Source: Lingula anatina | Lineage: Eukaryota > Brachiopoda > Lingulata > Lingulida > Lingulidae | Assembly (NCBI RefSeq): GCF_001039355.2 | Contig: NW_019773513.1 | Coordinates: 586,245 to 650,244 of the forward strand | Direction of reading: 5' to 3' | DNA length: 64,000 nucleotides | In this document: positions 1 to 11,169 of the stretch, piece by piece | Layout of the letters: each line of letters begins with the position of its first letter | How positions within the stretch are numbered: position 1 is the stretch's first letter | Notes under the pieces: generated by a model | What the model was told of the DNA's origin: nothing | Database searches by the model: none | The model's input: the letters and a program-made list of their open reading frames with translations, nothing else | Program-made: the position numbers and the translations under genes

Positions 1-1503
1 TTATGTCAGTATTTAAGATAACTTCACTTCTCACCAAGAAACGTGAGATATCTCAAAACTACATAAGAATCCATTGGCTCCATGGCTTCTATTCTGCATG
101 TTTGGGTGGCCAGGTAATACCCTGTTATGCTATGTTCGTGATTGCACTTTTATGACCCAAAGTTGGCTTCTGTTGCTTAACTGTCAAGCAATGGAAATAA
201 CAGTAACTGACTGAATCAATCATGAACGTTTCTGGGGCTTTGGGCAAAGTCGATTGTGGCGGCTATGATATTAGACAACAATGAGCGAATCTTTTCGCGC
301 CGATTTTTTCGAAGTGCGCCCTTTGATTTTAATAGCATGTCCACCAGCGATTAATCGGTTCTATATGGGAAACCCATGACGGATCTGAGTGTTTGACTGG
401 TTCTTACTGATTATAGTGAAGGTCTCGTTGCGACTTTTAAAGTTGAGGCAGAGGTTTGTCTCTAAAGAAATGTTTCCAATCGGTTCTTCCATGTTGTCTT
501 GGAATTAATTGTCGGTTCTTTGCGTGATGCTAGTATTGATTGTGAACTTTAAAACAGGTTAACGTATTAACTACACAACGCATATGACAGTTTATTCATG
601 AATGATGATGTTTTGCATTTAATAAATTCACACAAACATATTAAATTACTTATTAGCTTTGGTTGATTGCTCATGCTTTTGTGACAATTACGTTGGGTTT
701 GTTTTTGATATGTGTTGACCTTTTCGAATCCATGTCGTCTGATGACGTCAAGACAATGGGTCTTTTCAAATGTCATATGGTAATCTATTTGCTGTGATAT
801 GGTGAACGAAAGCGCATCAGATGCGGATGTTGCAGCTGATGCTCGACCTGTTCCATTCACACTAATGATAATTTCATTAATTAAATATATAAAAGTTTCC
901 GATCTATGACTCGCAATTCACCTTTCTTACGCAAATCAATTTTTGTGCTATTTTGAGTTTTGCGTTTGCTCTATTTTACCCCCTGAACGTGGCTTCGCTT
1001 TGCATTCCCTGTTGTTTCGTTATAAAGGGCCTATTCCTATCAGTTTGACTTGGGATATCGATAGCTTCGAACAAATAACGAGATGATATGAATAAAACAA
1101 ACCGGATAATGATATTTAATGTGATACGCGCAATCTGTGAACATCTTAATGTAATGATTTCCATGAATACTCAGTGCTTTCATGACGTTAAAAAAGCTTC
1201 TAGCAGTCTAGGGTTGGCGGTATTTATATTAAATGGATCAAAATATTTTACTCGTGCCACAAAAAATATGCAGTTCTTTTACTTTAACTATATACACAGT
1301 GATAAATAATCGGAGACGACTTGCGCAGTTTTATATACGTTTTAGAGCCCTTCCTACAATTTCTCTGCCTTAACAAAGACTCGGTGTACTGACAGTTTAC
1401 ATTCGTTGGCCGTTTACAACTGACATATTGTCCTTTTACGTTAAGTCACGTCTCAGGGTCCCGACCTTACGGCCGGCTAAATGTGCAATAAAAAGTGACT
1501 TAC
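1..1503. other. Non-coding stretch, no gene seen
   Basis: AT-rich sequence with no exon that I can support. It lies downstream, on the minus strand, of the probable GPCR first exon, so it would be intron of that gene if the next exon lies beyond the left edge. I looked for a continuation into a second transmembrane helix and found none. Confidence 0.5.
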
Positions 1504-1674
1504 TGTTTGAAGTCGCCTTTCCGTTTTTACTGCGTACAGTACTCCTGCATTGCCAATGGCGGTAAAAAGGCAAAGGGTAAACAGGACCATGCCTAAGGTG
1601 ACGCTCCTAAGCATTAAGCCAAAGTCCGGTGTCAAGTCCACGTAGCAGGTGACATTTGCTGAACAGTTAGCCAT
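1504..1674 (-). CDS. Probable first coding exon of a rhodopsin-type GPCR (partial gene)
   Basis: The 57 codons start at ATG 1672-1674. The N-terminus has two potential N-glycosylation sites (NCS, NVT). Then comes a hydrophobic helix with the TM1 signature GNAGVLYAV, followed by the basic intracellular turn KTERRLQT. GN followed by V/L-x-AV and then RRLQT is typical of TM1 and the first loop of rhodopsin-family receptors (family knowledge). The exon ends in phase 0 at a strong donor, ACA|GTAAGT. Reading through the donor adds eight residues and then a stop, so the donor is the better interpretation. The remaining helices are not visible in the window and would lie to the left. It could also be an orphaned exon or pseudogene fragment. 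The ligand class cannot be judged. Confidence 0.55.
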
Positions 1675-2875
1675 GGTGCTGTATGTGGCCGTGCCTAAGG
1701 GCAGTAGCCGAAAATTGAAAAGCGACGTTCCAATGTGATCGCGATTGGTGCCGCTTTTAAGGAATGCGCCGTCGGCGGAGCGTCGTTACTGTTTTCCGCT
1801 CCCCGTGCGAGTTGTGCGTTAGTGGATCCAAGAATTCAGGTTTCTCTGTCTTCATTTCAAAGGGGAATTAATATCAGTGCGACCGTGTTCAGTCGGTAAC
1901 TACCCCATTTATCAGTCGTATGTCAACTACACTGGCTTGCTACTAAGCTCTCAAGACAAATATATCACAGTTATCATAACAGCCCTCCTAGAACCCAATC
2001 TTACGTGTTAACCACTGTTTGGACTCCTTAACAAGCCTTATCAATAATTCCAAGTAGTCCAAATTAGCCAATCTAATGTTTAATTAGGCCTTCTCAACTC
2101 CCGAATGTCCACCGATTTCTTAGAAATCTGAACTGAACTCGTGGCGCACCAGCTGCAAGAGGAGAAATCGTTCGCATGCTTCTTCTCCGCTCTTCAGTGT
2201 TGATTTACAACACGGAGCGCTTGCTGCGCGATGATGAGTAACTCGGGCTCCGAGTTGCGCAGGTGACGATGCTGGCGGTGTAATTATAGCAGTACTTCGA
2301 AAACACTGGTATACAATGTAATCACCTGGTCATACGTCCTGCTAATACATCTCAATTTACTTTCTTATTGCCGCACACACCATGTAACGGTTATTTACCA
2401 GTTCCAGCATCCATTGATCTTTATTACGAAAACTTAAATCCATGTATCACCAGCGAATTAAATATAAAGCTGAAACAGATATACTGTTTGACTATTTGTG
2501 TACATGCTCTTGACATAAAACGTTGTTTTATTGTTTAATTGGCCCCTAACTGCCAAACTTTATTTTCCTTCACTTTAAGTTTCCTTGAAGTCCAAACCAA
2601 TCAGAGAAGAATGGGCTACATGAACATATCTGACCACGCGATTGGCATTTTTCTACAGATTTTTCAACACACCACATTCTGGGCATATCTCAGCGCTTTC
2701 CTTGTGCGAGTGGAATATACAGTACTTACAATTGGTTGTAGTAAATTACAAATTCCTTGAATGCGTATTTGTTGAAAGTGTATTTCTTGAATGCGTATTT
2801 TTTTATTGCAATTCGAACAATCAGAGCGTTTTCACAAAGGTAACAGCACGCTCCCTGTGAATATCTATTTAATTA

Positions 2876-2877
<2 letters not shown>

Positions 2878-2906
<29 letters not shown>
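2878..2906. repeat. (TATC)n microsatellite
   Basis: About seven uninterrupted tetranucleotide units are read directly from the sequence. Confidence 0.95.
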
Positions 2907-4408
2907 GCAATCTGGATACAGGCACCAATGTTTGGCCAGCGTACAATGTAGGTAGCAGAACAGAACTAAAATGATAATGAATTAAAGCTAACCAACATTT
3001 GAACCATCCCCAAACCACCTTTTGCAAATGTATCACAGCTTAGAAACAAACCTTTCATGTTGTGTTTTGACGGCAATCACATGGCCTACACGCGAGTCCA
3101 AACTGCAATTTTAAGAGCACTGTTTAGTAGCGATAACATCTTACTTACAGCCAGTGTAAGGCTGTTAGATAGCAATATGGATGCCAGTATTACATCGTAA
3201 TAGGATGCGTATAATCCTTTCACTTATATCAAGCTTTGTATCTTGACTTTTATTTTATTGAAGGGAGAGAGGAGTGAAGGGTGAAAGAAATATGATTTTT
3301 GCATCGAGAATGCGATGATTTTTCTAGGTATGAAAATGGTATTCCACATTTACAAGAAAAACTGAATGCCTCTTGAAAGACCAGTATCAACACATTTGCT
3401 TTAACTTTTATAATTTAGTGAGTTTAGCTAGCAATCTGACGCATATATAGTGTTCATCTTTCGGCACTGGTAAAAATTAACACTACACTAATAACATTAT
3501 ACGGATTAAGGTTTACCTCCGGCAATTACGTAATAAAAAATTTAATGTATTTTCTCTCATTATTTAAGCAATATTTAAATGACATAGGGGTTTCTAAACG
3601 ACCAAATGACTGAAACCTTCAATTGAACACCAGAGCATACAATGTATACTAAGCAGTGAAGCTTTATTCAGTCCTTCTAGAAAGGGACATGGTAAAGTGT
3701 ATATACGGTAGAATACTAAAATTTGCCTTTTGGCCAGTTACGGACTACTTCAATTTTCGAGGCAATTTGAATAACAACTACCCTTGGGTAATCTTCATTC
3801 GGCTTTAATTTAGGGGCAATAAACGGTCACTGTTTCTGCCACAGCAACTTAAATGGAATTTCTCATGTATATTATCTGGACGGAAAGACCTTGTGCAGTC
3901 GCGTAGGTTTTGTAAAAATACAAGTAACACGGAAGTGAACAGTTTACGCTGCTGTTTTTTTAACCCTGGATGACCAGGTCGGTAGGTCAGTGAGGACACC
4001 TGCCTCGCTCGTAGCCATCGCCTTCCCTCTCACTAAAGATGAATAAAAGAAATCACTGGCCTGTGGCTTGCAGGAATTTCCCTTTTTTCCGGTTCTCTTA
4101 CCCAACATACTCCACCCTCTCGGCATAATATCACTGTAGATAGAAGCTAATTCCTAGAAACAGAAATGATTAACAAGTAAGGGGACTTGAGCGAGAGGAA
4201 ATGCGACGGAAACGATCGATTAGACCCCAATGGAAACGCCAGTAGATAAGTAGGAGTCGAATCTAATTATCTCGGAGTCATGATTTCTACGAACCGAAAC
4301 TGCCGTGCGGATTCCGCTCGCTGACTTAATTGATTTTGGCGAAATTCTTTCCAGGCGAGGAAGTGCCAATGCTAGGTATATGATGAGGTAATGATGCAGG
4401 TGTCATAT

Positions 4409-4461
4409 GAGGTCAAGTCATGTCAGGTCATGTCAGGTCATGCCAGGTCAGGTCAGGTCAG
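4409..4461. repeat. Short AGGTC/ATGTC tandem array
   Basis: GGTCAAGTCATGTCAGGTC-type units of 5 and 10 bases repeat with small variation (alternating ATGTC and AGGTC). The array is too short to suggest a function. Confidence 0.85.
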
Positions 4462-5414
4462 AGGCTGAATGAGGGTCACGTGTGCTACATGTTCTACATT
4501 CGAATCAAAACAGATCTTTTGTCAGCCATCATCTACATGTAGATGCATCTTTACACAGATCAACATGGGTAGCCATGCACACCGTGATCCTTAACACAAA
4601 ATGACAAAGGCTCGATTTCTAAGCGACAAAAGTATAAAATTCCACGAATTCGTTAGGCAATTTGATGGTAGTGCCGCGCATTTCTCTGAACCCATTTGAG
4701 ACAGATCGATGGCATAACCAGCCTTTCGATCTGAACGTGCTAAACACAGAAAAAACACGTCACGTATCAGTCGACCTACGCCATTTGATAAACCCAAACA
4801 CGCAACCTGTCGTGCACCTGGTAGACTCGCTCAAAGACTTATTTTATATGATAAGCAAAAACATGAGAATTCATCAAATAGTCACTCTTTGTCACTTTAG
4901 TCTATCTAAAATAAGACAGCCACATTAGTAAAGCCCCCTTTACACTGAACGGCGTCCATTCTGCGTCCGGTAGTACGACCCTGTTTGAGAGTAAAAAAAA
5001 AGCACTTTACGTGCCGAGAACTGGTCGATCATTGAGCACTCATTTTGCAACCAAAACGATGCTTGTGTCTCTTTTTTACGACCAGCAATGCCACTTTTAT
5101 GGTCGCACAAAGGACGTAGAAAGAACGCCGTTTAGGGTAAAGGGGATTTTATTAGTATTCTTTAAAGGACGCCAACGCAAAGGCGGTTTGTATACTTGAT
5201 AACTTTACTGGTGTATTGTTACAATTGCCAATCTGTCAACTGTCAGATGCATCTGCAGAGTAGAACATAATTCCATTTATTTGAACATACATTGTAGTTT
5301 ACATGTATTTGAAATATTATCATATGTGAAGAGTGGTTATTCGATACTACCCAGATTTTTAAAAAAATCATGGTTGACATAAAGCATTCTCTTTGATGAC
5401 AGCATGACATGTCG

Positions 5415-5418
<4 letters not shown>

Positions 5419-5459
<41 letters not shown>
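5419..5459. repeat. Poly(A) tract, 41 bases
   Basis: Uninterrupted A run. It could be the 3' end of an old retroposed copy, but nothing upstream is recognisable as one. Confidence 0.95.
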
Positions 5460-5462
<3 letters not shown>

Positions 5463-5802
5463 GTCTCAATGCTTGATTATAACACCTAGACGCCAGTCAA
5501 TACGTTTTCTGCGACATTTAACCCTAAAGACACGGACATGCGGAAAGTTAATTTGATTGTATTTCATCAAGGTATTTTCTCGTGAGGATCGACTCGTCTT
5601 TAGATCCATGCCATACTCCGGCGCCGACATCTAATAATCATGCGAACGCTTCAAGTTGCACAATCAGCGGCTTATCGGAAAGCAATTCGGGTTAAACTGA
5701 GAATGACCCGTATCGACAATTATTCTGCCTACAGCAAGATCATGTTCTAACTATAAACGTGTGTAAGACAGTCGCATCGACCAAGAAGCAAATATAGCAC
5801 AG

Positions 5803-6215
5803 CCTCCGCACTAGGCCCTCCCGTATAACATCTATTGCAGACCTTGCACTAGGCCCTCACATATAACATCTACTACAGACTCCATACTAGGCTCTTCCGT
5901 ATAACATCTGCTACAGCCTCCGAACTAGGCCCTCCCGTAAAACATCTCCTACAGACTCTTCACTAGGCCCTCCCGTATAACATCTACTACAGCCTCCGAA
6001 CTAGGCCCTCCCGTATAACATGTACTACAGACTCTGCACTAGGCCGTCCGGTATAACATCTACTACAGACACCACAATAGGCCCTTCCGTATAACATCTA
6101 CTACAGACTCCGCACTGGGCCCTCCCGTATAACATCTACTACAGAATCCACACTAGGCCCTGCCAATTAACAAATACAACAGACTCCGCACTGGGCCCGT
6201 ATAACATCTACTTTT
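5803..6215. repeat. 38-bp minisatellite, about 11 copies
   Basis: A unit containing CTAGGCCCTCCCGTATAACA and then TCTACTACAGACTCCGCA recurs with a 38-base period (for example at 5811, 5849 and 5887). Copies differ by point changes, and the last two are shortened. Units are directly adjacent with no unique spacers, so this is a minisatellite and not a CRISPR-like array. It has no consistent open frame. Confidence 0.93.
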
Positions 6216-9200
6216 AACCCTGAGCTAGGTCTAAATAAAATATCCAGCACTTAATTAATCCATCCCTGATGTAAACGGAGTTCTTGAGTAGAATTTGATA
6301 ACTGTGGAAAGTAAAGAACGTCATTGATATCTTTATAATTACAGAAGATTCACTTTAAATGCATAATTCATTAATTTCGTCCCTAATGATGTTCCTAATG
6401 ACATTTTTCAATTTTTCAAAGCGTTTTTGGTTCTAAAAGGTCTTAACGACTTAATGGAATTGAAATGATGTTCAAATGCTTTATGACTTTCATCTCAATA
6501 GGATAATTGTCATTGAATTTTTGTCAGTTACATAAGCCTACTTCCACTCAATATTTGGATAGGTATTACGCAACTGAAACCATATTTTGGAAGTGACGGT
6601 AATTAAGGCAGCATTATTTCACAGCAATGCAACATTTAAGAAAATTGAAATTGCTCTCAATTCGCTGTAGATGGTGGGCAGTGAGTACAATACTCAATAG
6701 ACGATGTGTCGGTACCCATCGAGTATATGTAGTACGGAAATCATTTGCCGTATGTGACCAATCATTCCAGCATATGTGCTATATAAAGGCTATATGTCCA
6801 TGGGTCACTTTTCTGAGCCTCCCGTCATAAATGCAATGAGTGGCCCTCACTTGGCCGTACTACATGTACTTCACCAAACGGAGACCTACTTAATTCATAA
6901 AAAGGCTTTGGGCTCAGTTTGATCGCTTGACTTGGCTAGCCTACTAGGTCATGTCGACTTTCTAATTAACCCACGATGAAAGTGGTTTGCGCACCTAAGG
7001 AGGCTACAGTTGCCGATATTATTATTTACAAAATTCTGTGTAAAATACAACATTTCATGTACTTAGTTTTAAGAGTGATTGAAAATATGAGGCAAGTGGC
7101 CTAAAGTATTTCGTAAAACACAACTAATTTGTCGAAGAACCTTATTGTCTAAACTAAGATCGGTGTTGCAGGAATGTTGCCCGCTGCAATCGCAGTCCGG
7201 AATATACCCACACATATCTACTGCAACTTATGTGATCATACCCGTACCAGTCAAAAACTAGAGCTGCTTCGGCTCTGCATGTCAGCTACCTGGCTCGTTA
7301 CGAGATGTGCTAACGAAAAAGGTGTGTGCTTTGTAAGTGATGTGCGTGACTACATGCGAGCACATAACATTAGACCACGGTGGAAGTGAAGAACAAAAAA
7401 CCCAGACGTGATGTAACTCGCATAACCGCACATCTCGCATGAATGGGTTATAACCCGCTAATGGACCCGTGGTCTAAATAAGATAGACCCCTCGTCAGTG
7501 AGGGTTATGTGACATCCACTCGTGCTACGCACTCGTGTATGCCACATAACCCTCGATGACTCGGGGTCTATCTATTACGAAGATCTGTTTCTGCTAATTA
7601 TTCTCAATGTCATCAAGACCGGTTAACGTCAATAGGAATTCGCAAGACAGGCCCACAGTCCGTTTAATGATTAGTTGAAGGCATGTCAACATTACATACA
7701 TGTATCATTTCATGATGTGCTGAAATGTATCATATAACTATGTCACATCACTAGTGCGAAAACCCCTTAAAAAAATAACACATCTTATAAGAACCATAAC
7801 AACATTGACTACATGTCATGGTCCAGTAAACGGGCTACTTCGTGCTCCAAATCCCTACTTCTGGGCCACACAGATAGGCTGACAGATCACTTTCATAAAC
7901 AAAATTGCAACGCAAAACGCAAGACAGCAATCAGCGCAGCCGTAAACTTAATAACGTGGACAATTGGAAAGCATCAACGGTCGGATTCCTGCGTAAAATT
8001 CCCGACCTTGACACTGAAAATGCAGAACGCCTCCTCAATTGATGAAGAGTTATAAAAAGGAGGTGAGCAATAAGACATTAGCCGACTAAAGTGATCTTTA
8101 CAATCACAAAGTCTGATTGCTGCTAGAAGCGGGCTGGCGAGTTACAATATTTGTTGGGGTGGCTGACTAAGATGTTTGATGTAAAACATAGTACAAATAA
8201 AAGCCAAATTACATCAATGAACAAATAAAGTGGAATAACAAAGACAAAGAGGTAGATACTTTACGTATATGATAACACAAATTAAAGTTATATGCAAAAT
8301 AACTTAGCACACGAATTCAGTATGAAATGTACATAGGGCCCTGTTCATTTGGGTAGGCGCCCCTTCCTGGTCAGTGTTTGTTTACTTGTTGACAGAGGAG
8401 AAAAGTGAAAACAAGTTGGCGATTTTCAACGTCATTTAATATATGAAAATTTAAAACAGATGCTTGAAGGGAACATAACCATTCGTATGAGGTCCAAAAT
8501 CCATTGTAAATAATTCATAGAATTATAATGAATTCTATTTTGCTACCAAAACGGCGGTTATCGCAATCACCCTGGAATCTGTGCTAGTCATCAGACCAAG
8601 TGGCCTCCAAATGGCTGCCCTCTGAAAAAATCTCTTTAGAGGATATAACAAAAAAAAAAAATTGAATGTTTGAACGGATTCATAAACCATTGTTTAGTAC
8701 GGGAAAATTGTCATTTACCTCAGGTAAATTCATTTTGGCCAAAATGAACCGTTGTTATCCCTTTAAAGATTCGCGAAGATACACGTACTTATACACTGTA
8801 AGGGATAAAAAAAGAAAAGTACATGAAACCAAAGTAAGCCAATCTGACGTCGGGCAAATAGACGAGCATTGGGTGATGAACAAGGAAGCCGTAGATAATG
8901 CCCTTCTATCTACCGTACATCAAATTCATATTTCTCCTGCCTTAGGTGGAATCATCTCCTGAAGTTGTTTTTTTTCTTTCTATTCCACTGGCGCAGAGAG
9001 TACGAGTGATATGAGGACATATCCGTTATGCATCCGAACACTCGCACCCAATTAATTAAGATTAGGATTGATTTTCTCAGACCTGTATTGACGATCTGAA
9101 TGGCAACGATCCGCACATCTATTTTTGTCACTGATACCAGATTCGATTGCTTATTATGTTTTTTTTTCCTTTTTGGGCCATCTCTGAAAAGAATAATAAA

Positions 9201-9934
9201 CAATCTTCGTACAAATATGTGTACTGGGTTCCTTATTCAGTGTTACTTCCAAATGCCTTAATCAAGAATCCAAGTTCCATTACATACATTTTTGACGGTA
9301 TATTTATTTTACTACTATAGTTTGTTGTTCGCTGCATTTATCTCAGATAGAAACCGTTAAGACATTTTTCTTTGTCTATTTATTCTACTGAAATATTAAA
9401 TCGATATAAAAAATCATCTTATATGTGATAAAATAGGAGTGACTATCTAATAAGGTTTATGTGATTTGAGTAAAAAACCACCAATGAATACTTTCATTTT
9501 TTTACTTCACTTCCACGTTTAGTAGTTTCCTGTCTCGTTTCTTCCTTTTATCTTAGTTAAAAGCACTCTATATATGCATCAAGGGTTTTGATTTTGCAGC
9601 GTCCGAGTGTGTGCCATTGTCATAACAACTAGCGGCACGTAAGGCATATGCTAAAGGGTCCTAATTGAAAACGAAATGCCAAATGCCAGATATGTTTTAT
9701 CTGTCTTAATCGGAAATCAATTAACGGGACAGAAAACGCATTCTATGGAAGACGTTGAATCTCAGAAAGCTAATTGTCCACCTGTCGAATCCAATAGCAC
9801 TATAGAAAATCACGTTTTCATATCCAAGGGCAGGTTGAAGTCCACGTGGTACTGGCCACGTGAGGGGTGTCGCCATATTTGAGGAGGCTGACCCGACGGG
9901 ATGTCTAAGGCACCGTTAATTGCAGATAATCTCT
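6216..9934. other. Intergenic stretch
   Basis: Apart from two adjacent hairpins at 7370-7573, I see no gene. Open frames of up to 98 codons (for example 8666-8962) have no domain, no splice-consistent neighbours and no repeat-independent support. Confidence 0.45.
7370..7573. repeat. Two adjacent imperfect hairpins, MITE-like
   Basis: The first hairpin has 11-base arms TTAGACCACGG (7370-7380) and CCGTGGTCTAA (7467-7477). The second has about 35-base arms, starting AGATAGACCCC at 7481 and ending GGGGTCTATCT at 7573. Its arms share GAGGGTTATGTG and CACATAACCCTC with a few mismatches around a short loop. This looks like the remains of small foldback elements. No target-site duplication could be assigned. 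Confidence 0.75.
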
Positions 9935-10202
9935 GGCCCCATTCAGAATAGATGATCCGAGTGCGAACTGATCTGCCGATCCGCCGATCCGCCGCTGATT
10001 CCTGGTGGCCTCCCCGCCTCCATACGCGCCATTAATCGGATTAAATCTCGGCTGCGAATTTAAATTGCTAGGCCCCTGCAGCGACGGCGCGTGTGGAGGC
10101 GGGGAGACCATCGAGAGTCAGCGGCATCTCTTTAAAAGTCTGGTCGGCAATATTTACCCGGCGGATCAGTAAGTAGACGGATCATCTATTCAGAATGGGG
10201 CC
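9935..10202. mobile_element. 268-bp MITE with terminal inverted repeats
   Basis: The ends are inverted repeats of about 25 bases (GGCCCCATTCAGAATAGATG at the left, its complement at the right with one mismatch). They are flanked by a 3-base direct repeat TCT (9932-9934 and 10203-10205). There is no coding capacity. The outermost bases of the TIR match those of the elements at 10995 and 33673, so it belongs to the same broad family with a different interior. Confidence 0.88.
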
Positions 10203-10994
10203 TCTGTGTATAAGGGGCTGATATTGTGCAGACATATATTTCCACATGACACAGGGGATTTCTAGGAGATAAGTCTAATTGACGGGGAAAAGCCGATTGC
10301 CCTTATAATTCATCTCATTTCAGAGAATAATAAGTTATTATGATTCATGAAATAGCTCATGAAACATACGCTTGTATGTTTTGAAAATTCTATGCGACGG
10401 CACTGTCAGGTTGCCCTCTACATTTATCAGAGCCACAGAGAGGGTCTTTTCCCGGGTATTCACAAATATTTCAGTGGCTAATTCCATGCAAGTTTCTAAA
10501 CTGTCCAGCTTGAATTTTGCACGGAATTTCAGAAACGACTTTATCAGTCAGCTGGCTACGGTTAGAGGGTAGTGCGATGCGTTGACTTGTGGCCTTGCCC
10601 TTGCTCAGCAGTGCCCCCAGCCCCAGAAACGCCTATGTACATGTGTATTTGCAAAAACAGGTATAATATGTCCCGAAGTAAGAGAGAGTATATTATCATG
10701 ATTAAGAGTACATCAGCGTACAGCAGTACAAGACTATACTGCGGTTTGAACTGTCTGGGTTGGCATCAAGAGGCCCTTACTAAGTGTGACGCAAGGTTGA
10801 ACAATTATTGAAACTTATGGATATTAGTTGCATTTATTCTCTTGGTGCTGACTGGTTAGCGAAAAGATAACGTTGGGAACAATTTATCCGAGCAGTGAGT
10901 TAGGCACCAGAGTGCCCCCCATAATGGTGAGTCATGATCTGTATGGGTATGACCCGTCCTAGATTTTGACCCACTTACGTAACGCTAACCCTAA
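10203..10994. other. Spacer between two MITEs
   Basis: No gene or structured element seen. Two short open frames (10372-10572 and 10572-10811) have no support. Confidence 0.4.
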
Positions 10995-11169
10995 TGCCCC
11001 ATTCAGAATAGGGGACTAACTAGTCCGAGGGTCAAATATGGCGACCCACTACAAAGCTTGCCGTCTAATCCGCTAATAGACACTGAATAGATTCCCCGTG
11101 GGGAAGTATTCAAGTGAGTCGGCCCTATTTGGCCCTCGGACTAGTTGGTCCCCTATTCTGAATGGGGCC
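10995..11169. mobile_element. 175-bp MITE, PIF/Harbinger-like, TAA target site
   Basis: The terminal inverted repeats are about 40 bases long: CCCCATTCAGAATAGGGGAC, then ACTAGTCCGAGGG, complemented at the right end. They are flanked by TAA on both sides (10992-10994 and 11170-11172). A 3-base TWA duplication is characteristic of PIF/Harbinger-mobilised elements (family knowledge). A second copy with TAA flanks is at 33673-33839. Confidence 0.9.

Larger units (their letters stand above)
1675..5802. other. Intergenic stretch with simple repeats
   Basis: No supportable exon. The only structure I see is a TATC microsatellite (2878-2906), a short AGGTC-type array (4409-4461) and a 41-base A tract (5419-5459). 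Open frames here are short, of skewed composition and without recognisable domains. Confidence 0.5.

Noticed and set aside
1477-1503. Extension of the GPCR exon by eight residues to the stop codon
   Set aside because: Those codons begin with the perfect donor GTAAGT. TM1 exons should continue into a loop and TM2, not stop.
5803-6215. Possible CRISPR-like array
   Set aside because: Units are contiguous 38-base tandem copies without unique spacers, in an animal genome: a minisatellite.
8666-8962. 98-codon plus-strand open frame
   Set aside because: No domain, no neighbours, and length within expectation for non-coding DNA of this composition.
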